From contig NC_087083.1 in the NCBI RefSeq assembly GCF_026151205.1, positions 5,684,460 through 5,744,459 on the forward strand: a DNA stretch of 60,000 nucleotides, given 5' to 3'. The notes under the pieces were generated by a model that ran no database searches, was not told the origin of the DNA, and worked only from the letters and a program-made list of their open reading frames with translations. Shown here piece by piece: positions 52,440 through 60,000 of this stretch (within the stretch, counting starts at the first letter, position 1; the number at the start of each line of letters is the position of its first letter). Made by a program: the position numbers and the translations under genes. This DNA comes from Bolinopsis microptera (Eukaryota > Ctenophora > Tentaculata > Lobata > Bolinopsidae).

Positions 52440-53330
52440 CCTTATCGGACCTTATTTGGACGGACATTACTTGAACGCTGGAGGCCCTAGCGTTCATCTT
52501 AATGTCCGTTCAAATAAGGTCCGTCCAAGTTAAAGTCCGTTGAAATTTTTTCAAAATTTTTCCATTTCGAACTTTTTGTCCAAAATATGACAACTATGAG
52601 AACTTTATTGGGCCGTAAGTTAACGACGGAAAGGTTCTCCTTGGTCTGCCGGAGGCACAGAAAACTCTACTAGTATATGATGTTTTCAAGGGTCACTTGG
52701 CGGAAAAAGTCAACGAAATTATGGCACTTAACAACATAGTTCATGAGCTAGTCCCCGCCAACATTACAAACTTGTTCCAGCCTCTAGATATTACGGTAAA
52801 TCGTGTTGCCAAGGACATTGTCCGACGTTGTTATAGTTCATATTACTAATATAAGGGGAGGTAATGAAACAGTGCTAGGAAAGCTCCACGTGATGTTAAC
52901 TGTTAAGGTTAACCTAAAGTTGTCTAAGATAAAACCACTTCACGCCGAATGGCTTGTAAAAGTTAACACTGAAATGCAGGACCTGGGTAGTTTGATAAAA
53001 AAGGTTTCCATAAAGCTAGAAATCACTGATGCTTGTTTAAGCATGGACTATTTCATGCACGAAAACTCATTTGATGAAGATGATATGTGATATTAGACAC
53101 TGATCATGTACACATATTTTAACATTTTTACTGCTTAATGACTGCTTTTCTTACTTACTGTATAAAAAATGGATTTAAAAATCATTTGCATTTGCTGAAA
53201 TTTAAAAAACGTCAAAAATTGAAAAAATTCGGATTTTTGATGGTTTTGAATGCCTTCAAGCGTTCATATTAATGTCCGTTCATAATTATGTCCGTTCATG
53301 TAATGTCCGTCCAAATAAGGTCCGATAAGG
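52440..53330 (+). mobile_element. Decayed pogo/Tigger-like DNA transposon, 891 bp
   Basis: The terminal inverted repeats start CCTTATCGGACCTTATTTGG and match at about 37 of 38 positions. TA is present on both sides (52438-52439, 53331-53332), the target duplication of the IS630/Tc1/mariner/pogo group. The ATGTCCGTTCA motif recurs in subterminal positions. Internal sequence encodes the C-terminal part of a DDE-type transposase in two frames. Most of the coding region is deleted. Confidence 0.75.
52640..53090 (+). pseudogene. DDE_1-type transposase fragment
   Basis: LGLPEAQKTLLVYDVFKGH, VPANITNLFQPLDITVN and AKDIVRRCYSSYY (52640-52847) match the catalytic C-terminal part of DDE_1 transposases, with Asp residues in LVYDVF and FQPLD. 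After a stop and frame change, KLSKIKPLHAEWLVKV (about 52910-52960) and a C-terminal NSFDEDDM follow. The N-terminal DNA-binding part and first catalytic Asp are missing. Inactive. Confidence 0.65.
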
Positions 53331-53386
53331 TAAGTAAATAAATATTGCTGTCTCTTGACACCACTTTAGGGTTACACGGGTTTCTG

Positions 53387-53464
53387 TAACCTGGGGACCC
53401 CAGGCGATTATGTTCATAAACAATAAAGATTTGGCGGAATGACAGGCTGAGCGCGGCCCAGTAA
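53387..53464 (-). mobile_element. 78-bp hAT-like element with 9-bp flanking repeat
   Basis: Inverted, internally shortened relative of the element at 566-758: it shares CTCAGCCTGTCATTC, TTTATGAACATAAT and CCTGGGGTCCCCAGG. It is flanked by GGGTTTCTG at 53378-53386 and 53465-53473. Confidence 0.6.
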
Positions 53465-53639
53465 GGGTTTCTGCTAGTTTACCTAAAACAATAAATGTTG
53501 CTGGTGGACAATTTTTTGTATTCGGTTCACTGTGACAAACCTTGATCCGATGATAGTTTGTATGTGCTTGTGGTCAGCAATAAGTCACGTGATTATAATG
53601 TATAATATTTTTGTTTGAGAATTTTAAAGTTTTAATGGA

Positions 53640-54000
53640 TAGGTAACCTATGGAGTGTGGACTATGAGTGAACATTAACAAACTGTAGATTTACTGGCGA
53701 TCGCCATTGTCTTTATTTGCCCTTGTTGAATAATTGCAGATAAGAGGAGACTTGAGGAATTGAAAGAGAGCTTACACAAATAGTTGTCCTCAAAACTTAC
53801 ACTGTGGACAAACAATGGTCTGAAAAATTCCTTTAATAGCAACAGATGTCAACTTTAAGAACAATAGACTCTCATAGACCGTAGTATCTTGAGGCTCAAT
53901 CCCTTCACCACTGGTTAATACTTTAACAGTTCTTGATAATATTTCCGATGTTGTAAATTTCATATTGAACGAGTTCAGTGTATAAACTCATTTTTAACAA
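53640..54000 (+). repeat. Upstream module, copy 8
   Basis: GGAGTGTGGACTATGAGTGA, TGTTGAATAATTGCAGATAA (core about 53739), CTTACACAAATAGTTGTCCT, GTCAACTTTAAGAACAATAG and GTATCTTGAGGCTCAATCCC. It is nearly identical over long runs to copy 6 ahead of gene G. The next family exon is at 58684. Confidence 0.7.
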
Positions 54001-54592
54001 TTAATTTTAATGCAAATTCTTTAAATTCTTTTTGTCCTTAGCTTGAACCGGCCATCTGGTTAAAGTTTGTATGAAGTAAAAATGCTCTTATCAATATCAA
54101 CATAATATATAATATCACCGTTAGAGGATTTTTTTCTCCATTTGAATCAATCAAGCTAGATGGTTTGTTCTAAATACTGAGATAAAACTATCAATTTACA
54201 GGCTATCGTCAAACATGTTGCAAGGCGTCATCTTCAGTGACATAAGCCCTAAAAATTGTAAAAAGTTAGTAAAACCCAAAATTCCTTTGAAAATCTGAAC
54301 ACTCTTAAAATAGTTATATCACCGTTAGACCAATAAGTTTTTCGAGCCATCTATAAATCAGGTTACTGCTCAGTTGGTTATTAGTCTGTATAGCTCGTAT
54401 TAATTCAGTAATTCAGCCTGTAATTGTTTCTTTGATGTTGGATCTACTCCAATTTCTCACAGGACTTCAAGTTGGCATTATAACACGATTATTACTTGAT
54501 GAGGTATACAATAGTACAATGTACATTGGTCAGGTTTATAAATAACCTGGTAGCCTAAAGCTTTGTTCTTTAGTCAAGTGGTATGAGTTTAT
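54001..54592. other. Intergenic spacer
   Basis: AT-rich. Two occurrences of ATATCACCGTTAGA (about 54111 and 54316). No gene seen. Confidence 0.5.
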
Positions 54593-55221
54593 GCTCACCC
54601 CTGTGCTTCCCACCCTGTGCTTCCCACCCCTTCCCACCCTGTGCTTCCCACCCTGTGCTGCCCACCCTGTGCTTCCCACCCTGTACTTCCCACCCTGTGC
54701 TTCCCACCCTGTGCTGCCCACCCTGTGCTTCCCACCCTGTGCTGCCCACCCTGTGCTGCCCACCCTGTGCTGCCCACCCTGTGCTGCCCACCCTGTGCTG
54801 CCCACCCTGTGCTGCCCACCCTGTGCTTCCCACCCTGTGCTTCCCACCCTGTGCTTCCCACCCTGTGCTTCCCACCCTGTGCTTCCCACCCTGTGCTTCC
54901 CACCCTGTGCTTCCCACCCTGTGCTTCCCACCCTGTGCTGCCCACCCTGTGCTGCCCACCCTGTGCTGCCCACCCTGTGCTGCCCACCCTGTGCTGCCCA
55001 CCCTGTGCTGCCCACCCTGTGCTGCCCACCCTGTGCTGCCCACCCTGTGCTGCCCACCCTGTGCTTCCCACCCTGTGCTTCCCACCCTGTGCTTCCCACC
55101 CTGTGCTTCCCACCCTGTGCTTCCCACCCTGTGCTTCCCACCCTGTGCTTCCCACCCTGTGCTTCCCACCCTGTGCTTCCCACCCTGTGCTTCCCACCCT
55201 GTGCTTCCCACCCTGTGCTTT
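54593..55221 (+). repeat. 14-bp minisatellite, about 45 units in variant blocks
   Basis: Unit CCCACCCTGTGCTK, where K is T or G. The two variants are not mixed. After an irregular start they form consecutive runs of G (about six), T (about eight), G (about nine) and T (about twelve). All six frames stay mostly open because the unit lacks stops. No real gene. Confidence 0.95.
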
Positions 55222-55559
55222 TCATCAGTATATATCGGGTTGCTACTTGTTACTCACAGCTTTATTTTATTGACCAGAATTGTGATCCAGGCTCTTGCTA
55301 GGATCTCAAATGTATTTCGAAAGCTCCTGCTTGATAAACATTTTGTATCACCTATATGTTTTAAACAAACCCTTCCAAGTTTTGCTAGGATATTTGAACT
55401 ACGCTCTTGGCTGCCGGCTTCTTGTTTCATGTGTTCAGTTTGACTTTGTCATCATTCGTAGAATCCGACCCTGGTTGTTTAGTTTTTGGGATCCTGTTCT
55501 GTTGGCTCCTGCCTTCTGTGCGAGAAATATGAGGGAGAACTGAGCAGTGGTATATTTCG
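55222..55559. other. Flank of the 14-bp minisatellite
   Basis: Short open frames continue from the array but show no recognisable domain. I do not support a gene. Confidence 0.4.
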
Positions 55560-56222
55560 ATAGATATTTTGAAGATAAATCCTGTACAGGTTAAGTCAAC
55601 ATTTTACATAGTTTACATAGTTACGTAGCTAGTGTTACGTAGCAGAATCCTTGTAATTAGTGTAATATTACTTTCATGTTGAAGCTATATTGGAGGGTAC
55701 TTGATTATTATGTCATGTTTTTTGTTCACGCCTTATCATGTCCCGATCTTATCAGATTATAGTGGGTCAACGTGAAGTAATAATGTGCCACTAACAGCAC
55801 GCTATCGTATGCCTATAATTACCTAGATTATATTATATCACTAGAGTAACTCATTTAAATTTGTATAGTGATTAATTTACACCATCTGTCAATATAATAA
55901 TAATATAACTTGTTGACGTTATTAAGGAAGTAAAACTAATGATTCGTAATTCTTTGGAAAATAAAAAGGAAACGAATAAATATATTTACTAAGGATAGTA
56001 TTAACTATTAGCTAAACATTATCTACACGATACACATAGAACAAAAACAAAATAACCCTTGACAGAATTGAATTACGGTCTTAGTTTAATAAAATTAAGT
56101 CTGTAAATATAAAATCTAACGCATACAATTATTCCCACTGTCAATTTTGTTGTTCGTCTGTGTAGTCGAGCATACTGAAAAGCATCTTGTTGCTCAGTAT
56201 CCTAACAAACTAACAAATTGTC

Positions 56223-56510
56223 TGTAATCTGACAGAGTTACCAATAACCGAGGGAGTGTGAACAGCATGGTGTTGTTTAATGGATGAAAGAACTTTAGTT
56301 CATCTGTTATAGTCCTGTCCTTGAGAATAAATCCAAACGCCACATTGACTTTGAACTTCTCGTTGTATTTTGCAACAACTTCTTCAGCTTCTTCAGTATT
56401 ATCAGTGACCAGTGTACAAGGAAATAGTAAACATCTTTTAACCGACCTTGTTTCACACTTGTTTTAATAGTGCTCCAACTCCTGATATTGTCCAGTCTGG
56501 AACGGTCCAT
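56223..56510 (-). pseudogene. Broken minus-strand reading frame, unknown family
   Basis: Two adjoining frames look protein-like. The first is MDRSRLDNIRSWSTIKTSVK ... LKDVYYFLV (56510-56420). After a one-base shift comes VTDNTEEAEEVVAKYNEKFK ... VAFGFILKD ... ELKFFHPLNN (about 56415-56230). The second part is predicted alpha/beta in character and continuous to the end. I do not recognise the family with confidence. Its position inside the inverted-repeat element suggests it belongs to that element. Confidence 0.45.
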
Positions 56511-56825
56511 AACTAATAATATTGAGGTATACTGGCATCAAATATCCCGGCAATATTTATATTGATTGCCCTATTACTTTTTGTAACCAGTGTCACCCGC
56601 TTTATAACAAAGCGTATTGACATAAACTAAAGAGCCGCTACATTACGTGCAGCTACTCAATATATTATAGCAGTAGCAATCAGTTACAACTTTCAACACC
56701 AGAAGGATTTCCAGTCACCAGTGGTGTTCTGTAACTATCAGTATCTACACTCTTCCCTATTATAAAGTGGATGAAAAATCCCTCATAGTCACGGCAATTC
56801 ATAACGCCCATCAGTTCTAGTTCTG

Positions 56826-56953
56826 GTCACGTGTTTATCCAAGGTCACGTGTTTATCCCAGGTCACAAGGCTCGTGGTCACGTGGTCACAAGGCTTATAT
56901 ATGTTTGTAGGTCTATTTCTAGGCACATGTTTATTGTTTATCCCAGGTCACAA
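56826..56953. repeat. GGTCAC-rich repeat cluster with E-boxes
   Basis: GGTCACGTGTTTATCC occurs twice and GGTCACAAGGCT three times, with a further GGTCACGTGGTCAC. It includes three CACGTG palindromes. It may be a regulatory cluster or simply a local tandem repeat. Confidence 0.45.
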
Positions 56954-56978
56954 GGCTTATTTGTCTCACCATACTCAC

Positions 56979-57138
56979 CACACCGAGTAGACTTTTTGCC
57001 AACACGCTTTTTTCCTGTTTTGGTGTGCTTTCTAATTCTGGCTGTCCCGCTGTCCGGTGCCCTTTTTGATTCTGAATAATCTTTAGAGTCATTTTCATCG
57101 ATATCTAATTTCCCTTCTTCATTTTCGGATTTCATCAT
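56979..57138 (-). CDS. Possible coding exon, Lys/Glu-rich, with consensus donor
   Basis: Minus-strand ATGATG at 57138 opens a 53-codon charged peptide (SENEEGKLDIDENDSKD ... GKKRVGKKSTRC). It ends at a strong 5' splice site (TGTG/GTGAGTAT) at 56979/56978. It lies upstream, in the minus direction, of the broken frame at 56510-56223 and within the inverted-repeat element, so it may be the first exon of the same gene. There is no homology-based support. Confidence 0.3.
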
Positions 57139-58683
57139 CAGCTTTCATTCGGTTAAAAATGTTCACGAGATAATTGAAATTTTCATTGACATTGCAGAGT
57201 TTAGAAATATCTGCCGTCTGCGGTCAGTTCTCCTATATCATTTTTTAAAGAAACCGCTTAAAATGCCAAAATTTGTCTTAAATATGCCAAAAGCGTTTGA
57301 AAACCTTGGATTTTAGTGGTCTTTAGGCTTTTAAGCACTTTTTTTCAGAAAACTGCAGCACCATCCGCTATCGTTATGTTTCATTTCCGCATTCGTGTTC
57401 CTAACAAGTCTGCATATAGTTCATCGACAGTCAATTGAAGGAAATCCGCTTTCATTTGTACAGCATCTATTTAAATGCATCTGTAACTTGATCCTGTAAA
57501 TCATTATATCCAGATCATCTGTTGAGAATTCGTTGGCTGCTTGAAACTTATTCTCAGTAGCATAATCGTAATCGCGACTCACAGAGAATTTTGCGAATCT
57601 ATTACATTTATTTAGTATTATGCAATGGGATGGAAGTGCTTTAAACAGGTGTAGCCAGCCAAGAAGGACTTTTAAAAATTCTAAATGCAGAAAAAGCTCG
57701 AATATTCTCTTACTTCTCCAATTTCACTGTCCATACTGAACCCAAAGAATGAAAGGTGAATTGCAGAATGAATTACTCCCAGCAGTATCCCGGGAGGAGT
57801 TTTTAACACAAAACCCCTCGTGCTACGCACTTTAAGCTGAAATACAACCCGTGTATGTGCTGGCGTTTTGTGTGTTATATTCATTGTACTGTGTGTTATA
57901 TATTATATTGTACTGACAGATGGTGTAATTAATTTCACTACGAAACAATTAAATGGGTTTCTCTAGTAATCCATTATCTATTATAGTCTATACGATAGCG
58001 TGCTGCTTACATTATTCCTCCACATTAACCCACTCTAATCTGGCAAGATCGGAACGCAATCATGAACAATGAACATGGCGTAATAATCAAATCCCTCCAT
58101 TATTTAATGGCTTAAACCTGGAACATGATATCATACTAATTACAATACAAGGATACCGCCAGTTACAACCCGTAATACGCTGACTTTCATCACCTGTATG
58201 TTATACATCACTTTTCTTCAAAATGGCTTGTTGAAAACGCATCATAAACGACTAGTACTATGACTCATAGTACTAGAGTACTTATAGTAGTTTAAGATGC
58301 ACTCGTGGTATGAGGTCATGTCTTCCTCCTATTTTTCTCACCCTGTTTTTGCTCTTTCCTGTTTATTTCTTTATCTGACGCTGTTTAACTTTGTTTCTGT
58401 TTTTTGTTTGTTTGTTTTGCAGCGGTTTCAGATCATTATCCCTTCGGTTCAATAATCAGACATCACGATGTTTCACATTTGCAATATTCTATATATCGGA
58501 AGAAATAAACGTGATTAATATGCAGCCGTGTTCGGTTCGGCATCTCAAACTTTTACATTTTCCAACTTGTGATTAAATGGAATTTACACATTATTTGGTA
58601 TTTTTACAAAAATGTGACTTTAAACTTAGTATCTCACTTAGAGGAAGAAACTAAAGAAAACTAAAAGGAATGAAACTTTACAG

Positions 58684-58741
58684 ATGAGGGGGCGAAGTTA
58701 CAGTAATTCATCGTCGTCGCTAGACAGCATTAATAATGACG
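58684..58741 (+). CDS. Gene I: first coding exon of the next family member
   Basis: MRGRSYSNSSSSLDSINND, ending in phase 1 at G/GTTGGT, is a counterpart of the first exons of A (MSHMKGRGCSNSEFED ...), G and H. The preceding GGAATGAAACTTTACAG resembles the sequence before those exons (AGAATGAAACTGTAAAAAG). No large exon follows before the window end, so the gene presumably continues beyond 60000. Upstream module 8 lies 5 kb before it. Confidence 0.55.
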
Positions 58742-60000
58742 GTTGGTACTTTTTACACAGAATATAGTTATACATTAACGTAAATAGGTTCACATCTTTG
58801 CTTGTCAGGTACAACCTACAGACTTAGTATATATATATATATAGAGCTAGGGTATATAAAGTAAGGTTATATACAGTATATACAGTTATATACACATTTT
58901 GTTTTACTTTGATTGTGTAGTAAGAACAGGCTCTCAGTTGTTAGTTGTCTCCATAAAACATATGTACAGTGTATAATTATACACATTATGTAGTAAGAGC
59001 AGGCTCTCAGTAACTAATGGTAGAGTTGCATTAGTTGTTTCCAAAAAACCCTATAAAATCCTTTACCAAAGTGAATTTTCTTTGATTTCCCCAGTGTCAT
59101 TTTGTCCGGTAACAGTTACAAAGCCGTCCACATGAGTCATGGCTACTCCTTTGTCTTCCTTATTTCTTATTCCACGATTGGGCTTCCATAGTAACATGCT
59201 ATGTGTTGATGGCGCTGGACAGTGGCCCGCTATTCGCTAATCTCATCCTACTTTCCTTCTTTCAACTTTACCAGTTGGTTTCAGTACTACTACAGTACTA
59301 CTACTACTGAGTACTGAACAAACTAATCTTTGGCTCACCATACATTATAGTGCTGCTTTTCCAGTATACCCAGGAGTAGTTTTGCCCCTAATAATATGCA
59401 ACAGTGATGAGGGCAACGTAATCTTATCACTTTATTATAATATTAAACCATCTCTTGTTAGGACCAAATACTCCATCTCGTACTGCAGTACGTGCCGTCT
59501 AGTTAGCACCTCAGACCGTGTCACGTGAAGAGATCATAGCTAAACGAAATGTAACGAGTTACGTGATCGAAACATTGGATAAGATTTCTTCACGACTCGT
59601 CATTGACAAGTCCAGCATCAATGAGATCCAATGATTTCTCCATTGTAAAATCCGGATTAGAGTATTATTTATGAGTCGCATTGTTGTAATGTATTCCGTG
59701 TAAAATTATCTTTATCCCGGTTGTTGCGACAAGTAAAAATGCTCTTATTAGGGAAAGGAGTTTACTCGACGTTTCAATGTAACTACATCGTATTCATGAT
59801 CTAAAAACAAGTGTTAAAAATTCAAAACGTAAAAAACATATGGAAAAATTTTACACGGAATACATTTCTCCATTGCTCGTCATTGAAAGAGCCAGCTATG
59901 ATTAGTGTGAGGATAATTGTTTATTTGTTCTTGGAACGTAAGTTTTGTTCAGTGTGCTTGTTTTGTTTCCTCCTTCCTTGATCAAAGTGTTTTATAGACA
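58742..60000. other. Start of gene I intron or intergenic; repeats only
   Basis: TA microsatellite at about 58829-58843. A direct repeat GTAGTAAGARCAGGCTCTCA lies at about 58916 and 58990. ACTACTACAGTACTACTACT lies at about 59285. No coding exon is recognised. Confidence 0.4.
59688..59868. repeat. ~180-bp inverted-repeat element
   Basis: ATGTATTCCGTGTAAAATT at about 59688 is the complement of AATTTTACACGGAATACATT ending about 59868. The interior contains CTCGACGTTTCAATGTAACT. It is probably a small non-autonomous element of unknown family. Confidence 0.45.

Larger units (their letters stand above)
52192..53490 (-). repeat. Dispersed repeat R1, reversed, with two nested insertions
   Basis: On the minus strand the R1 ends (CTAGCAGAAACCC ... 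TATATATAAAGCG complement) and its GGTGTCAAGA/TTGACACC pair are present, but split. A pogo-like element (52440-53330) sits in the middle and a 78-bp hAT-like element (53387-53464) near the R1 start. The uninterrupted copies at 8480 and 9497 give the empty sites. Confidence 0.65.
55560..58235. mobile_element. Candidate element with ~300-bp inverted repeats
   Basis: The left arm (about 55560-55910) and right arm (about 57914-58235) are diverged inverted copies. Shared landmarks are the CACGCTATCGTATGCC/TACGATAGCGTGCTG pair, CACCATCTGTCAATATAATA opposite ATTGTACTGACAGATGGTGT, and TCTTCAAAAT near the outer ends. The ~2-kb centre carries minus-strand coding remnants. This is the layout of a DNA transposon with long terminal inverted repeats, or of an inverted duplication. 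No target duplication was established. Confidence 0.55.

Noticed and set aside
54536-55443. Cys/Pro-rich and Gly/Trp-rich frames through the 14-bp minisatellite
   Set aside because: Periodic artefact; the non-repeat extension downstream shows no domain.
59735-59800. Possible hammerhead ribozyme or Penelope-type motif (GAAACGTCGAG on the minus strand)
   Set aside because: A short stem and GAAAC are present, but the CUGAUGA core is not, so the motif is incomplete.

Overview
This is a window of AT-rich animal (invertebrate metazoan) nuclear DNA. The basis is intron-containing genes with GT-AG junctions, a C2H2 zinc-finger gene with TGEKP linkers, filamin-type immunoglobulin repeats, two APE-type LINE retrotransposons, non-autonomous DNA transposons and very long satellite arrays. 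I cannot assign a phylum from sequence alone. Nothing bacterial (operons, Shine-Dalgarno sites, CRISPR) is present.

The backbone of the window is a same-strand (+) tandem array of about nine copies of one gene family. I label them A (5.5-8.4 kb), B (relict, 22.7-22.95), C (24.1-29.4), D (5'-truncated, 30.0-31.8), E (35.5-39.2), F (relict, 39.8-41.0), G (41.6-44.3), H (48.4-51.0) and I (first exon only, 58.7 kb, running off the window). Most copies are preceded by the same diverged upstream module of about 0.4-0.7 kb. Exons join in phase 1: a tiny variable N-terminal exon, an optional second exon, then one very large exon. The encoded proteins share a modular plan: an acidic or coiled-coil N-terminus, two or three copies of a short amphipathic motif (FLxQARxFFQxAFxEL), a long spacer of heptads of the type P-(A/D)-V-E-I-E-T, a basic/aromatic motif (KRKTSxRFLxLFRP) or a basic linker, usually one filamin/ABP280 repeat, more heptads, and a membrane-targeting C-terminus. 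The tails fall into three types: a CaaX box ending in Leu (A, B, G), a hydrophobic transmembrane tail (E, H), and an aromatic tail (C, D). Relict CaaX codons remain just behind or inside the tails of E and H, so the transmembrane tails appear to have replaced an ancestral lipid anchor.

Layout: 0-3.2 kb holds small transposon remnants and upstream module 1; 3.2-5.0 kb a zinc-finger gene lodged between module 1 and gene A; 5.5-8.4 kb gene A; 8.4-10.3 kb dispersed repeats and a palindromic MITE; 10.9-19.5 kb an apparently intact two-ORF LINE; 19.8-22.3 kb a 5'-truncated second LINE, both inside module 2; 22.7-31.8 kb genes B, C and D; 31.7-34.3 kb a roughly 1-kb segmental duplication and a 7-bp satellite; 35-44.3 kb genes E, F and G; 45-47.9 kb two 8-bp satellite arrays between inverted arms; 48.4-51 kb gene H; 51-55.2 kb a nested transposon cluster, module 8 and a 14-bp minisatellite; 55.6-58.2 kb a long-inverted-repeat element with a broken gene on the minus strand; and 58.7 kb the first exon of unit I.

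Function of the gene family is inferred only from domains. Filamin repeats bind receptor tails and other partners, the repeat spacers are extended and length-variable, and the C-termini place the proteins on the cytosolic face of a membrane. No signal peptides are seen in the family. I recognise no named orthologue.
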